DNA from: Bacilli bacterium
GTDB lineage: Bacteria; Bacillota_I; Bacilli_A; RFN20; CAG-826
Assembly: GCA_024408335.1 (NCBI GenBank)
Contig: JAKSVB010000003.1
Span: 1 to 64,000, forward strand
DNA: 64,000 nucleotides
Reading direction: 5' to 3'
Part shown: one piece after another, positions 48,158-57,140 of the stretch
Position numbering within the stretch: position 1 is the first letter of the stretch
How the letters are laid out: the number at the start of each line of letters is the position of its first letter
Translations under genes and position numbers: made by a program
The notes under the pieces: model-generated
Told to the model about the DNA's origin: nothing
Seen by the model: only the letters and a program-made list of their open reading frames with translations
Database searches by the model: none

Positions 48158-49045
48158 TTATTGTCTTGTTAGTGAGTTTAGAATGTGCTCAGCGTATAGC
48201 TTTGCTAAATTCTTTCCTGAGATTTTCTCGATTTCGGTTAAGAAGGCGTTTGAATTAACTTCGCATAGGATCGGTTTTCCTTCTGAGGAGGAAAGAAGAT
48301 CGATTCCGCAGTAGTCTAGCTTCATTATCGATGCGGCCTTTTCCGCCATTGCGATATACGAATCAGGCAATTCTGCTTTCTCTCCGTGTCCGCCTAGCGA
48401 TATGTTGCTTCTGAAATCGTTGTCATTAACTCTCTTCATTTGAGCTTCAACCTTGCCGTTTACCAAGATTAGTCTGTAATCAAAACCCTTGCTTGATGCA
48501 ATATATTCCTGGTAGTGGTGGGCAACAAACTTGTGTTCTTTTTCATAAGAAACGAGTTCGTCCCAGTTATTAAGCAATCTAATTCCTTTGCCAAGGCTTC
48601 CATAGTTTTCCTTGGCGATCATAGGGAAAGAAATCTGTTTTACGAGATTTTTTAAGAAACAGTCACTATCTGAACCGATGTAGTTTAATGGAGCGGACAC
48701 TGTGACAGGCATATCGATGCCGTTATTGGCCAATACGATATGCGTAAGCATCTTATCGTCGCATAGACGAATTGCCTCAGAAGTGTTGAAAAGTCTCATT
48801 CCTTGTTTTGTCAAAAGTTCGGCAACATATAGGTCTTTGTCTAAATATAAAACAAAATCATATTTATCTTTAATGGAGTCTAATATGTCGCCTTTTGAGT
48901 CGATATAGGTAAGGATTTCGGCGTTTGTAATCTGTTTTAAGCCAACGCCTAAAGCATTAAGCTCTTCCTTCATTCGATCGTAGAAGTATGCGAAGGAGGC
49001 TGATTGGTTGTAGGCATTAAGAATAGCAAGTCCTGTCATTTTCAT
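48158..49045 (-). CDS. RimK-like ATP-grasp ligase
   Basis: A 295-aa ATP-grasp protein: N-terminal pre-ATP-grasp half, then the nucleotide-binding region FPMIAKENYGSLGKGIRLL near residue 150 with the conserved Lys and Gly-rich loop, and metal ligands in CGIDLLSSSEGKPILCEVNSNAF near 245. Relatives (RimK, LysX, MptN) add amino acids such as glutamate to a carboxylate; the substrate here is unknown. No Shine-Dalgarno; TAAAAT lies seven bases before the ATG. The start codon is inside a palindrome shared with the divergent nadE promoter. Confidence 0.82.
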   Translation of the reverse strand: MKMTGLAILNAYNQSASFAYFYDRMKEELNALGVGLKQITNAEILTYIDSKGDILDSIKDKYDFVLYLDKDLYVAELLTKQGMRLFNTSEAIRLCDDKMLTHIVLANNGIDMPVTVSAPLNYIGSDSDCFLKNLVKQISFPMIAKENYGSLGKGIRLLNNWDELVSYEKEHKFVAHHYQEYIASSKGFDYRLILVNGKVEAQMKRVNDNDFRSNISLGGHGEKAELPDSYIAMAEKAASIMKLDYCGIDLLSSSEGKPILCEVNSNAFLTEIEKISGKNLAKLYAEHILNSLTRQ

Positions 49046-49049
49046 GACA
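49034..49049. promoter_or_regulatory. Operator candidate 1, TGTCAT-N4-ATGACA, over the ligase start
   Basis: TGTCAT-TTTC-ATGACA is an exact 6+4+6 palindrome. It contains the ATG (49045-49043, minus) of the ATP-grasp gene and its expected transcription start. The same 12 bases recur at 49095-49110. Confidence 0.65.
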
Positions 49050-49052
49050 ACA

Positions 49053-49106
49053 ATTTTAAGACTAACTGAAAAATCTTCAACACATTACATAAAATGTCAT
49101 TATAAT
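49053..49106. promoter_or_regulatory. Back-to-back promoters of the ATP-grasp gene and nadE
   Basis: Minus strand: TTGAAG (49080-49075), 16-nt spacer, TAAAAT (49058-49053). Plus strand: TCAACA (49077-49082), 18-nt spacer, TATAAT (49101-49106). The two -35 elements overlap. Confidence 0.6.
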
Positions 49107-49110
49107 GACA
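49095..49110. promoter_or_regulatory. Operator candidate 2, TGTCATTATAATGACA, over the nadE -10
   Basis: A perfect 16-bp palindrome that contains the TATAAT -10 box of nadE. It overlaps a second inverted repeat, ACATT-N6-AATGT (49082-49097). Its half-sites are identical to those of the palindrome 61 bp away. Confidence 0.7.
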
Positions 49111-49124
49111 ATGAGGAAAATATT

Positions 49125-51227
49125 ATGAATGACATCAAACCAATTACATTATTAAGGAATACAGAGAAACTTAAACAAGAATTAGAAGAGAATGGCGGCA
49201 GGATTTTTATAACCAAAAATGGCCAAAAAGATTTTGTTGTTTTAAGCGATGAAGAGTTTCAAAAACTAAGCAAAAACGATATTAAATCGAAAAACGACAT
49301 AGTTTTTAAGCAATCTGACCCTCTTGGATTTGTCAAAGTTTCTTCGCAATCAATACAAGTTGAGGTTGCTGGCGTGTCCCATAATGTTGAAGAGATAAAA
49401 AGAGCAATCAAAGAAGCAAATGATGATGATGTCAAAATCCTTGTTTTGCCAGAATTATGTCTAACTGGCTATACTTGCGGAGATTTGATTCTTCACGACG
49501 AGCTCTTGGATAAAGCAGAAAATGCCATCAACGATTTGAAGATGTTCTCCAAAAACTACAGCTTATTCTTCGTTGTAGGTGCTCCTTTAAGAAAAGATGG
49601 TAAGTTATTCAACTGTGCTGTTGCAATTTGCAAAGGTGCTATCCTTGGCGTTGTTCCTAAAACATTCATTCCAAACTACGCGGAATTCTATGAGATGCGT
49701 TATTACTCAAGCGCACCAGAAGAAAATAGCGCGATCCACATTTGTGGCGAATCGGTGCCTTTTGGCGTTAAACAGATCTTCGTTGATGAAGATTATAGAA
49801 AACTCAAGATTGCAATCGAAATATGCGAAGACGCATGGGCTGTTGAAACGCCTTCTAGCAAAGCGGCTTTGGCTGGAGCTAATGTCATCTTGAACTTAAG
49901 CGCATCGAACGAAATCGTTGGTAAGGCATCATATCGTCTTAACCTCGTTAAGATGAACTCCTCTAGATTAAAAGCGGCTTATGTTTATGCCGATGCAGGA
50001 GATGGAGAAAGCACAACCGATTTAGTGTTTGGTGGCCACAATATCATCGCCGAAAATGGCAAAATCCTATGCGAAACCCCATTATTCTCAATGAAGAAGG
50101 CTGTTTCTGAGATCGATCTAGACGTCTTGCTAAACGAAAGAAGAAGAAACACATCCTTCGAACATAAATACTGTGAAGAGTTCAAATTCATTAGATTCTC
50201 TATGCCTTTAGAGAGACCTTCATCATTAACAAGAGTGTACAAAACAAACCCTTTCATTCCGTCGACAAAGAATACCGACCTCACAAGAGTCCAATCCATT
50301 TTGGATATTCAATCAATGGGATTGGTAAAACGTCTAAAAACAACTAGACAGAATAAAGTCATATTAGGCCTATCTGGCGGGCTTGATTCAACTCTTGCCC
50401 TTTTAGTCTGCGTTGAGGCATTCAAAAAGCTTTCATATGATCCAAAAAACATCTTATGTATAACAATGCCTGCTTTCGGAACCAGTAAGAGAACATACGA
50501 AAACGCCCTTCTTTTATCCAAGGAAACAGGCGTAAGTCTTAGAGAAATCAACATTGGAGCCAGCGTTCTCCAACATTTCAAAGATATTGGACATGATCCA
50601 AATGTCACAAACATCGCATATGAAAACTCACAAGCCCGTGAAAGAACTCAAGTCTTAATGGACTTAGCAAACGATGAGAACGCTTTGATGATTGGCACCG
50701 GTGATTTAAGTGAAATCTGCCTTGGATGGTGCACATATAATGGCGATCATATGTCAAATTACGGTGTTAATGGATCAATTCCAAAGACACTAGTTAGATA
50801 TTTGGTTGAGGGATACGCAATCATGCACCCAGAAACAAGAAAGTCTCTTCTTGGCATTATTGAGACACCTATCAGCCCTGAACTTTTACCACCTGATCAC
50901 AAAGGTGAGATTGCTCAAAAGACAGAATCGGTCGTTGGACCATACGAAGTCCATGATTTCTATATCTATCATTATTTGAGACACGGCTTCACTCCAAGAA
51001 AGCTTCATTTCATTGCAAACGAGGCATACAAAGGCAAATATAGCAGTGAAGAGCTCAAGAAGTACCTAGGGATCCTCTTCAACAGATTCTTTAAGAGCCA
51101 GTTCAAGAGAAGTTGCATGCCTGATGGCGCTAAAGTTGGTACTGTTGCAGTTTCGCCTAGAGGAGACTGGAGAATGCCTAGCGATGCCTCTAGCGAAGAA
51201 TACATGAAAGAGATCGAATCTTTATAA
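49125..51227 (+). CDS. nadE: Glutamine-dependent NAD synthetase with N-terminal Phd/YefM antitoxin-like domain
   Basis: A 700-aa protein. Residues 1-50 (IKPITLLRNTEKLKQELEE, IFITKNGQKDFVVLSDEEF) read as a Phd/YefM-type antitoxin fold, which binds operator DNA. After a linker, the NadE glutaminase domain starts near 68 with the Glu-Lys-Cys triad at E110 (VLPELCLTGY), K179 (VVPKTFIPNY) and C234 (EICEDAW). The ammonia-dependent synthetase domain has the ATP loop SGGLDS at 417-422 and GTGDLSEICLGWCTY near 550. It converts nicotinate adenine dinucleotide to NAD. The ATG at 49125 is set by GAGGAA. No toxin gene is nearby. The extra domain probably binds the palindromes upstream. Confidence 0.92.
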   Translation: MNDIKPITLLRNTEKLKQELEENGGRIFITKNGQKDFVVLSDEEFQKLSKNDIKSKNDIVFKQSDPLGFVKVSSQSIQVEVAGVSHNVEEIKRAIKEANDDDVKILVLPELCLTGYTCGDLILHDELLDKAENAINDLKMFSKNYSLFFVVGAPLRKDGKLFNCAVAICKGAILGVVPKTFIPNYAEFYEMRYYSSAPEENSAIHICGESVPFGVKQIFVDEDYRKLKIAIEICEDAWAVETPSSKAALAGANVILNLSASNEIVGKASYRLNLVKMNSSRLKAAYVYADAGDGESTTDLVFGGHNIIAENGKILCETPLFSMKKAVSEIDLDVLLNERRRNTSFEHKYCEEFKFIRFSMPLERPSSLTRVYKTNPFIPSTKNTDLTRVQSILDIQSMGLVKRLKTTRQNKVILGLSGGLDSTLALLVCVEAFKKLSYDPKNILCITMPAFGTSKRTYENALLLSKETGVSLREINIGASVLQHFKDIGHDPNVTNIAYENSQARERTQVLMDLANDENALMIGTGDLSEICLGWCTYNGDHMSNYGVNGSIPKTLVRYLVEGYAIMHPETRKSLLGIIETPISPELLPPDHKGEIAQKTESVVGPYEVHDFYIYHYLRHGFTPRKLHFIANEAYKGKYSSEELKKYLGILFNRFFKSQFKRSCMPDGAKVGTVAVSPRGDWRMPSDASSEEYMKEIESL

Positions 51228-51240
51228 GAAGGAGCGGAAT

Positions 51241-52401
51241 ATGAGAATTGGAATTATCGGAAGCGGCCCAAGTGGACTATACTTATCAATCTTTTTGAAG
51301 ATCAAACACCAAGATTTTGATGTCGTTGTCTTTGACAAAGAACAAAAACTCGGAAAGAAGCTCTACGCGACAGGAAACGGAAGATGCAACCTTCTAAACA
51401 AAAACTTAAGTGGGAAAGCCTATAACCACGAAAGGCAAATGAACAGCTTACTCAAATCCTATCCATATGAATACTTGGATAAGGTGTTGAAGAGTATAGG
51501 CGTCCAAACAACCGAAATAGGGGATTATGTATACCCTCTTACTATGAGCGCTCCAGCATACACGCAATACTTAATAAAACTTGCAGAACGTGTAGGCGTA
51601 AAGTTTGTTTCGGAAACCAAAATAGTTGGTTATGAGCAAAAACAAAACCAATACGTTTTAAGATGCGAAGGAGGCAAAGAGCAACTTGTCGATAAAGTTG
51701 TCATCGCATGCGGTGGTTGCAGCAGTCCTAAGCTTGGAAGCGATGGATCTTTCTTCAAGGAAATCAAGAGACATGGCTATAAAGTTATTGAACCTAGGCC
51801 TGGTTTAACACCTTTGGTTCTTGCTGATAGAGACATAAAAGACCTTTCAGGAATCCGTCATGACGCAAAAGTTGAAGCCTATGTTGACGAGAAGAAGATT
51901 TTCGAAGAAGTAGGCGAAGTGTTATATAAAAACGATGGAATATCCGGAATCGTTATTTTCAATGCAGAAAGCGCTATTTACCGTTTAGATAGCTTTGCGA
52001 ACGCTGAACTCGTTGTCGATCTATTCCCAGAGCGTTCTGAAAAGGAACTTGAAGACATGCTGTTGCATGATGAATCTATTAACCATGATTTCTATCTTGA
52101 TTCATATCTTCTCCCAGCCCTCCAAAAGCATGTTTTAGGACGTGCCAAAAGGAAAGACGCTTATAGCTTAGCAAAGGCGATGAAACACTTAAAATATACA
52201 GTCAAAAACCATTATGGTTTCGACTCTTCACAAGTCACAATCGGCGGAGTTGCCCTTGAGGAACTTTCAGGAAATCTGGAATCCACAAAAGAAAAAGGCG
52301 TCTTCTTTGTCGGGGAAGTCGTGGACATCGATGGCAACTGCGGCGGATATAACCTTACTTGGGACTTAATATCAGCAATGCTTGTTTATCAGGCACTTTA
52401 G
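51241..52401 (+). CDS. HI0933-like flavoprotein (NAD(P)/FAD-dependent oxidoreductase)
   Basis: A 386-aa FAD-binding protein of the HI0933/YhiN group: N-terminal dinucleotide loop IGIIGSGPSGLYLSIFL, the family hallmark GKKLYATGNGRCNLLN near residue 38, VIACGGCSSPKLGSDG near 155, and C-terminal KGVFFVGEVVDIDGNCGGYNL near 352. The physiological substrate of the family is not settled. AAGGAG lies 13 nt after the nadE stop, so it is co-transcribed with nadE. Confidence 0.88.
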   Translation: MRIGIIGSGPSGLYLSIFLKIKHQDFDVVVFDKEQKLGKKLYATGNGRCNLLNKNLSGKAYNHERQMNSLLKSYPYEYLDKVLKSIGVQTTEIGDYVYPLTMSAPAYTQYLIKLAERVGVKFVSETKIVGYEQKQNQYVLRCEGGKEQLVDKVVIACGGCSSPKLGSDGSFFKEIKRHGYKVIEPRPGLTPLVLADRDIKDLSGIRHDAKVEAYVDEKKIFEEVGEVLYKNDGISGIVIFNAESAIYRLDSFANAELVVDLFPERSEKELEDMLLHDESINHDFYLDSYLLPALQKHVLGRAKRKDAYSLAKAMKHLKYTVKNHYGFDSSQVTIGGVALEELSGNLESTKEKGVFFVGEVVDIDGNCGGYNLTWDLISAMLVYQAL

Positions 52402-52413
52402 AGCGAAAACCCA

Positions 52414-52436
52414 TGCAAAAACCGCATATTTTTGCA
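52414..52436 (+). repeat. Hairpin after the flavoprotein gene
   Basis: TGCAAAAA (52414-52421) pairs with TTTTTGCA (52429-52436). The flanking block AAACCC.TGCAAA..CCG.ATATTTT is shared with the region after uvrB. It may act as a weak terminator. Confidence 0.5.
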
Positions 52437-52488
52437 GAATGCTCTTTTGTAAAAACAAAAAGAATTTTATAAAAAACTCGTTTCTAGA

Positions 52489-52517
52489 TTGACTATCTTT
52501 TTAAGATAGATTTTAAT
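52489..52517 (+). promoter_or_regulatory. Promoter with palindromic spacer, membrane protein gene
   Basis: TTGACT (52489-52494), 17-nt spacer, TTTAAT (52512-52517). The perfect inverted repeat CTATCTT-TTT-AAGATAG (52493-52509) lies in the spacer. Downstream, GCTAGG (52527-52532) and CCTAGC (52554-52559) can form a leader stem just before the Shine-Dalgarno. Confidence 0.6.
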
Positions 52518-52574
52518 AAGTAGGTTGCTAGGCATCATTCGTTTTTGAAGACCCCTAGCGAGCGAGGTTGTTTT

Positions 52575-53516
52575 ATGAAATATGCAAACACATCAAGATC
52601 ATTGAGCTTCTTAGCACATTTGCTCCTTGTTCTTCTCTTTGGATTCCTCGGAATCTACTTCGGCTGCTTAGTCACTCCATTCTTCTTTGTCGCAGCAGTT
52701 GACCCAATCGTTCCTGTTATTGAAGGTGCATACCTCCTTTACTTGGAATTATCTGTTCTTGGCTGGAGCTTAGCTATTCTTAGCGCAATCGGCCTTTGGA
52801 ACGCTGTCAAAGCTTTAAAGAATCCACGTGATGATGAACCAGTCGTCAAATCATTCACCCTTCTCATCAGCGAAGGATGGATTGCTAGCTTATTCTTCCT
52901 TCTCCAAGCTTGCTTATTCTTCGATTTAACTGGCAGAAACAGCGCAGCTGATAACAGAGTCTTCGTTATCATCGCTAGCTTGCTCATCACCATCGGCCTT
53001 CTCATCGCTACAAACATCCCAATGGTTAAGCTTTACGATGGCAAAGATCAAAAGCCTCTCGTCCGTAGCTTCGTTGGCGCTGGCCTTGTTGTTACTGGTG
53101 CAACATTTGTTGAATCAGCAATAACTTTAGTTGGTCTTCTTTCAAACCAAACCATGACCCCATCACTCCGTGAAAAGTTCATGTGGCTCCTTATCGCTAT
53201 CGTTGTTCCAAGCTTCATCGCAGCACTTCTTCTTTGCTTAGGATACTTCGTCTTCTTCAAGAAGAATGCCAAACTCGTTTCATTACTTGCTGGCTTTGCA
53301 TTTGCCGCAATCGCTCTTGGCTTAGTTGCCTTTGGCGTTCTCAACATTGTTTGGTACGAAAGCAACGTTGCACTTAACGCTATCGGCAAAGACAGTGCAT
53401 TCGCATTCAAACCATACGGCTATGGCTTCGCAGTTATGAACTTCGTCGTCGCTGCATTCACCTGTGCATTAAGCGTCATTCTTATGTCAACAGGCCTTAG
53501 CAAAAAAGCTAAGTAA
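52575..53516 (+). CDS. Hypothetical polytopic membrane protein
   Basis: A 313-aa protein with about eight membrane helices in pairs separated by short polar loops; no motif that I recognise. The ATG at 52575 follows GCGAGG and was chosen over an upstream in-frame ATG. Strong C-ending codon bias, a good promoter and a strong terminator suggest abundant expression as a single gene. Confidence 0.65.
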   Translation: MKYANTSRSLSFLAHLLLVLLFGFLGIYFGCLVTPFFFVAAVDPIVPVIEGAYLLYLELSVLGWSLAILSAIGLWNAVKALKNPRDDEPVVKSFTLLISEGWIASLFFLLQACLFFDLTGRNSAADNRVFVIIASLLITIGLLIATNIPMVKLYDGKDQKPLVRSFVGAGLVVTGATFVESAITLVGLLSNQTMTPSLREKFMWLLIAIVVPSFIAALLLCLGYFVFFKKNAKLVSLLAGFAFAAIALGLVAFGVLNIVWYESNVALNAIGKDSAFAFKPYGYGFAVMNFVVAAFTCALSVILMSTGLSKKAK

Positions 53517-53533
53517 TCAATCCCAAAAATTAT

Positions 53534-53557
53534 AACCGCTCGAAAGGGCGGTTTTTT
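53534..53557 (+). terminator. Intrinsic terminator
   Basis: AACCGCTC-GAAA-GGGCGGTT (one G-U pair) followed by a T-run, 17 nt after the membrane protein gene. Confidence 0.9.
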
Positions 53558-53591
53558 CTTTGCTTTTTCCTTTATTAATATTATGATTGTC

Positions 53592-53635
53592 GCAACGTGT
53601 TGCTCCTCTTGCTCCACGTATAAAAAACAGGGAGG
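53592..53635 (+). promoter_or_regulatory. preQ1-I-type riboswitch
   Basis: Stem ACGTG/CACGT (53595-53599, 53615-53619) encloses a pyrimidine-rich loop and is followed by the diagnostic tail ATAAAAAACA and then GGGAGG, the queT Shine-Dalgarno. Loop CTCC can pair with GGAG to form the H-type pseudoknot, hiding the ribosome site when preQ1 is bound. An alternative hairpin GCAAC/GTTGC (53592-53603) competes with the first stem. The downstream gene is a queuosine-precursor transporter. Confidence 0.8.
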
Positions 53636-53644
53636 CCCTAGTAT

Positions 53645-54223
53645 ATGGCTAAAAACAATACCGCCAGTCAAGAGACTGGAAAAACCAAGAAATCACTACG
53701 CGATTTATTAACAGTTCGCGTTATTGCCGAAAACAGCATCTTAGCAGCGATTTATGTCGTTCTTGTTTTAGTTGTGCCGTTTTTGTCATTCGGTCCGGTT
53801 CAATGTCGTTTTAGTGAAGCTCTTGTATTGCTTTGCTTCTGGAGACCGGACTTCACAATTGGATTGTCGGTAGGTTGCCTAATTTCCAACGTAGTTGGAG
53901 CGGCAATAGGATCAGCTTCGCCATTCGATATTCTTATTGGCACAGCTGCTACCACATTATCCTGCTTATTAATTTCATACTTCTCAAAGCGTTTATTAAT
54001 CGCCGTCGTTTGGCCAGTTATCTTTAACGCTGTAATCGTTGGTGCAGAACTTTATTTCTTAGGATTCGCTGGCGATCTTTCAATCTGGTTCAGCATCCTT
54101 TATGTTGTCATTGGCGAAGCAATTGCCGTTGGCGTCGGTTACCTCATTTGGATGGGGCTTTCGCACATGGCGTTTTTCCAAAAAGTGTTCCAACCAACCG
54201 CTCATATTGGCATTAAGTGGTAA
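53645..54223 (+). CDS. queT: Queuosine precursor ECF transporter S component QueT
   Basis: A 192-aa membrane protein with six helices. Family segments SFGPVQCRFSEALVLLCFW near residue 47 and GLSVGCLISNVVGA near 73 match QueT, the S component importing preQ1 or related bases through an ECF transporter. A hydrophilic N-terminus of 20 residues precedes the first helix. The upstream preQ1 riboswitch and downstream tgt support the function. Confidence 0.9.
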   Translation: MAKNNTASQETGKTKKSLRDLLTVRVIAENSILAAIYVVLVLVVPFLSFGPVQCRFSEALVLLCFWRPDFTIGLSVGCLISNVVGAAIGSASPFDILIGTAATTLSCLLISYFSKRLLIAVVWPVIFNAVIVGAELYFLGFAGDLSIWFSILYVVIGEAIAVGVGYLIWMGLSHMAFFQKVFQPTAHIGIKW

Positions 54224-54248
54224 TAGGCATTTGCCTATTATCCTTTTA
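54221..54248 (+). terminator. Palindromic terminator of queT, overlapping the tgt -35
   Basis: TAATAGGCA-TT-TGCCTATTA (54221-54240) is perfect and begins at the queT stop codon. TCCTTTT follows. The right arm contains the TTGCCT -35 of the tgt promoter. Confidence 0.65.
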
Positions 54249-54259
54249 AGCCTTAGAAT
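54231..54259 (+). promoter_or_regulatory. tgt promoter (leaderless)
   Basis: TTGCCT (54231-54236), 17-nt spacer, TAGAAT (54254-54259), eight bases before the tgt ATG. No Shine-Dalgarno fits in the gap. Confidence 0.7.
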
Positions 54260-54261
54260 AG

Positions 54262-55394
<1,133 letters not shown>

Positions 55395-55395
<1 letters not shown>

Positions 55396-56453
55396 TGAAT
55401 ATCTCATTGTTTGATTATTTTTTGCCTGAGGAGCTTATTGCTCAGTTCCCTATGGAACAACGTGATGAGTGTCGCTTGATGGTCGTCGATAGAGAAAAGA
55501 AGGAATTCTCTCATAAGAAGTTCCATGACATCCTCGACTATATTGGTCCTAATGACGTTCTCGTAAGAAACAACACCAAAGTCATTCCTGCTAGACTCAT
55601 CGGCAAGAAAGAAGCAACCGGTGGAGCTGTTGAAGTTCTTCTTTTGAAGCAACTTGAAGGCGATACCTGGGAATGTCTTGTCGGCAACGCTAAAAGCGTT
55701 CGCGAAGGCAGCGTCTGCGTTTTCGGTAACGGCGAGCTCAAGTGTGTTTGCCAGTCTGTTAAGGCAGAAGGCATAAGAGATATGAAATTCATCTACGAAG
55801 GCATCTTCTTAGAGGTTTTGGAAGCTCTTGGACAAATGCCTCTTCCTCCATATATCAAAAAGCAATGCGAGAATAATGACGAATACCAAACCGTGTATGC
55901 TAAAGTGCCTGGAAGCGCTGCAGCCCCAACGGCAGGATTCCATTTCACCGAAGAACTCTTTGAGAAGATCAAAGCCAAAGGCGCCAAAGTCTTAGATGTC
56001 ACATTAAACATCGGCTTAGGCACATTTAGGCCAGTCAAAGTTACAGACACAAAAGACCACGTCATGCATAGCGAGGTCTTTGAAATAACAGAAGAAGTGG
56101 CAGAGGAGCTCAATAAAGCTAAAGCAGAAGGCAAGAGAATCATCGCCATTGGAACGACTTCAGTTAGAACCTTAGAAGCCACATATGCCAAATATGGCAA
56201 ATTCGTCGCGACACGCGAGCCAACATCAATCTTTATTGAACCAGGCTACGCCTATAAAGCGGTTGATGCCTTAATCACAAACTTCCACCTTCCTAAGAGC
56301 ACTCTCGTAATGCTCGTCAGCGCTTTTATGGGAAGAAAGTGGACCCTTGCTTGTTATGAAGAAGCCGTCAAAGAGAAATATCGTTTCTTCTCTTTTGGTG
56401 ACGCTATGTTCATCCATGGCGATTTCGATTATTCAAAGAACGTAGATGTATAG
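55395..56453 (+). CDS. queA: S-adenosylmethionine:tRNA ribosyltransferase-isomerase QueA
   Basis: A 352-aa enzyme adding an epoxy-cyclopentanediol moiety from SAM to preQ1-tRNA. Family segments: FDYFLPEELIAQFP near residue 6, NDVLVRNNTKVIPARLIG near 53, GSAAAPTAGFHFTEELFE near 175, and GLGTFRPVKV near 205. One-base overlap with tgt and an 8-base overlap with queH. Confidence 0.95.
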
Positions 56454-57120
56454 GCCTGAATTAACAAAAACAAACTTCTATAAGAAGAGTTTGAGTGAGA
56501 TAGATAAGATTCATAAGGGAAACAAAAAGCCAACCCTTCTTTTACATGGTTGCTGCGGCCCTTGCTCATGCTGGCCTCTTCTTTTCCTTTGCCCTCATTT
56601 TGATGTCACGATTATGTATAACAACAGCAACATCTATCCTGAGGAAGAGTACAACAAACGCTACGAGGAACTCATTAAACTTCTTGATTTTATCAAGAAG
56701 GACTATGGCTACGATGTCGGATTAGTAAAGACTCCATACGACAACGAAGAGTATGATAAAGAACTCGCTCCATACAAAGATCTTAAAGAAGGTGGAGTGC
56801 GCTGTATCATTTGCTACAGAAAGAGAATGAAGGAAGCCTTCGATTATGCTGAAGAGCATGACTTTGATTACTTTACGACAGTCATGACGATCTCAAGGCA
56901 AAAGAACTCAAAGATCCTTAACGTGATGGGCAAAGGTCTTGAAACAACACATAAGAGAACCAAATATTTCTATAGTGATTTCAAGAAGGACGGCGGCATT
57001 GGAAAAGGCCAAGAATTAAGAGACAAATATGGCTTATACCAACAACTCTGTTGCGGTTGCAAATACACATACCAAGATGGCTTAAAAAGAGCAGCTGCTC
57101 TTGAAGAAAGCAAAAAATAA
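56446..57120 (+). CDS. queH: Epoxyqueuosine reductase QueH
   Basis: A 224-aa QueH (DUF208), the non-homologous alternative to QueG for the last step of queuosine synthesis. Conserved cysteines: HGCCGPCSCWP near residue 34, VRCIICYRKRM near 122, and QQLCCGCKYTY near 200, which hold the iron-sulfur and metal sites. With queT, tgt and queA it completes a preQ1-to-queuosine salvage route. Confidence 0.92.
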   Translation: MYRPELTKTNFYKKSLSEIDKIHKGNKKPTLLLHGCCGPCSCWPLLFLCPHFDVTIMYNNSNIYPEEEYNKRYEELIKLLDFIKKDYGYDVGLVKTPYDNEEYDKELAPYKDLKEGGVRCIICYRKRMKEAFDYAEEHDFDYFTTVMTISRQKNSKILNVMGKGLETTHKRTKYFYSDFKKDGGIGKGQELRDKYGLYQQLCCGCKYTYQDGLKRAAALEESKK

Positions 57121-57140
57121 GAGGAGCATAGCTCCTCTTT
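57121..57140. terminator. Bidirectional terminator between queH and a hydrolase gene
   Basis: GAGGAGC-ATA-GCTCCTC starts right after the queH stop. T-rich flanks occur on both strands (TTT on plus; TTATTTTTT on minus), serving both convergent genes. Confidence 0.85.

Noticed and set aside
48096-48314. 72-codon plus-strand frame near the ATP-grasp gene
   Set aside because: Mostly antisense to the well-supported ATP-grasp coding sequence and without a ribosome site.
49125-49300. Separate toxin-antitoxin module next to nadE
   Set aside because: The antitoxin-like segment is in frame and continuous with NadE, with no stop or restart between them, and no toxin gene is nearby.
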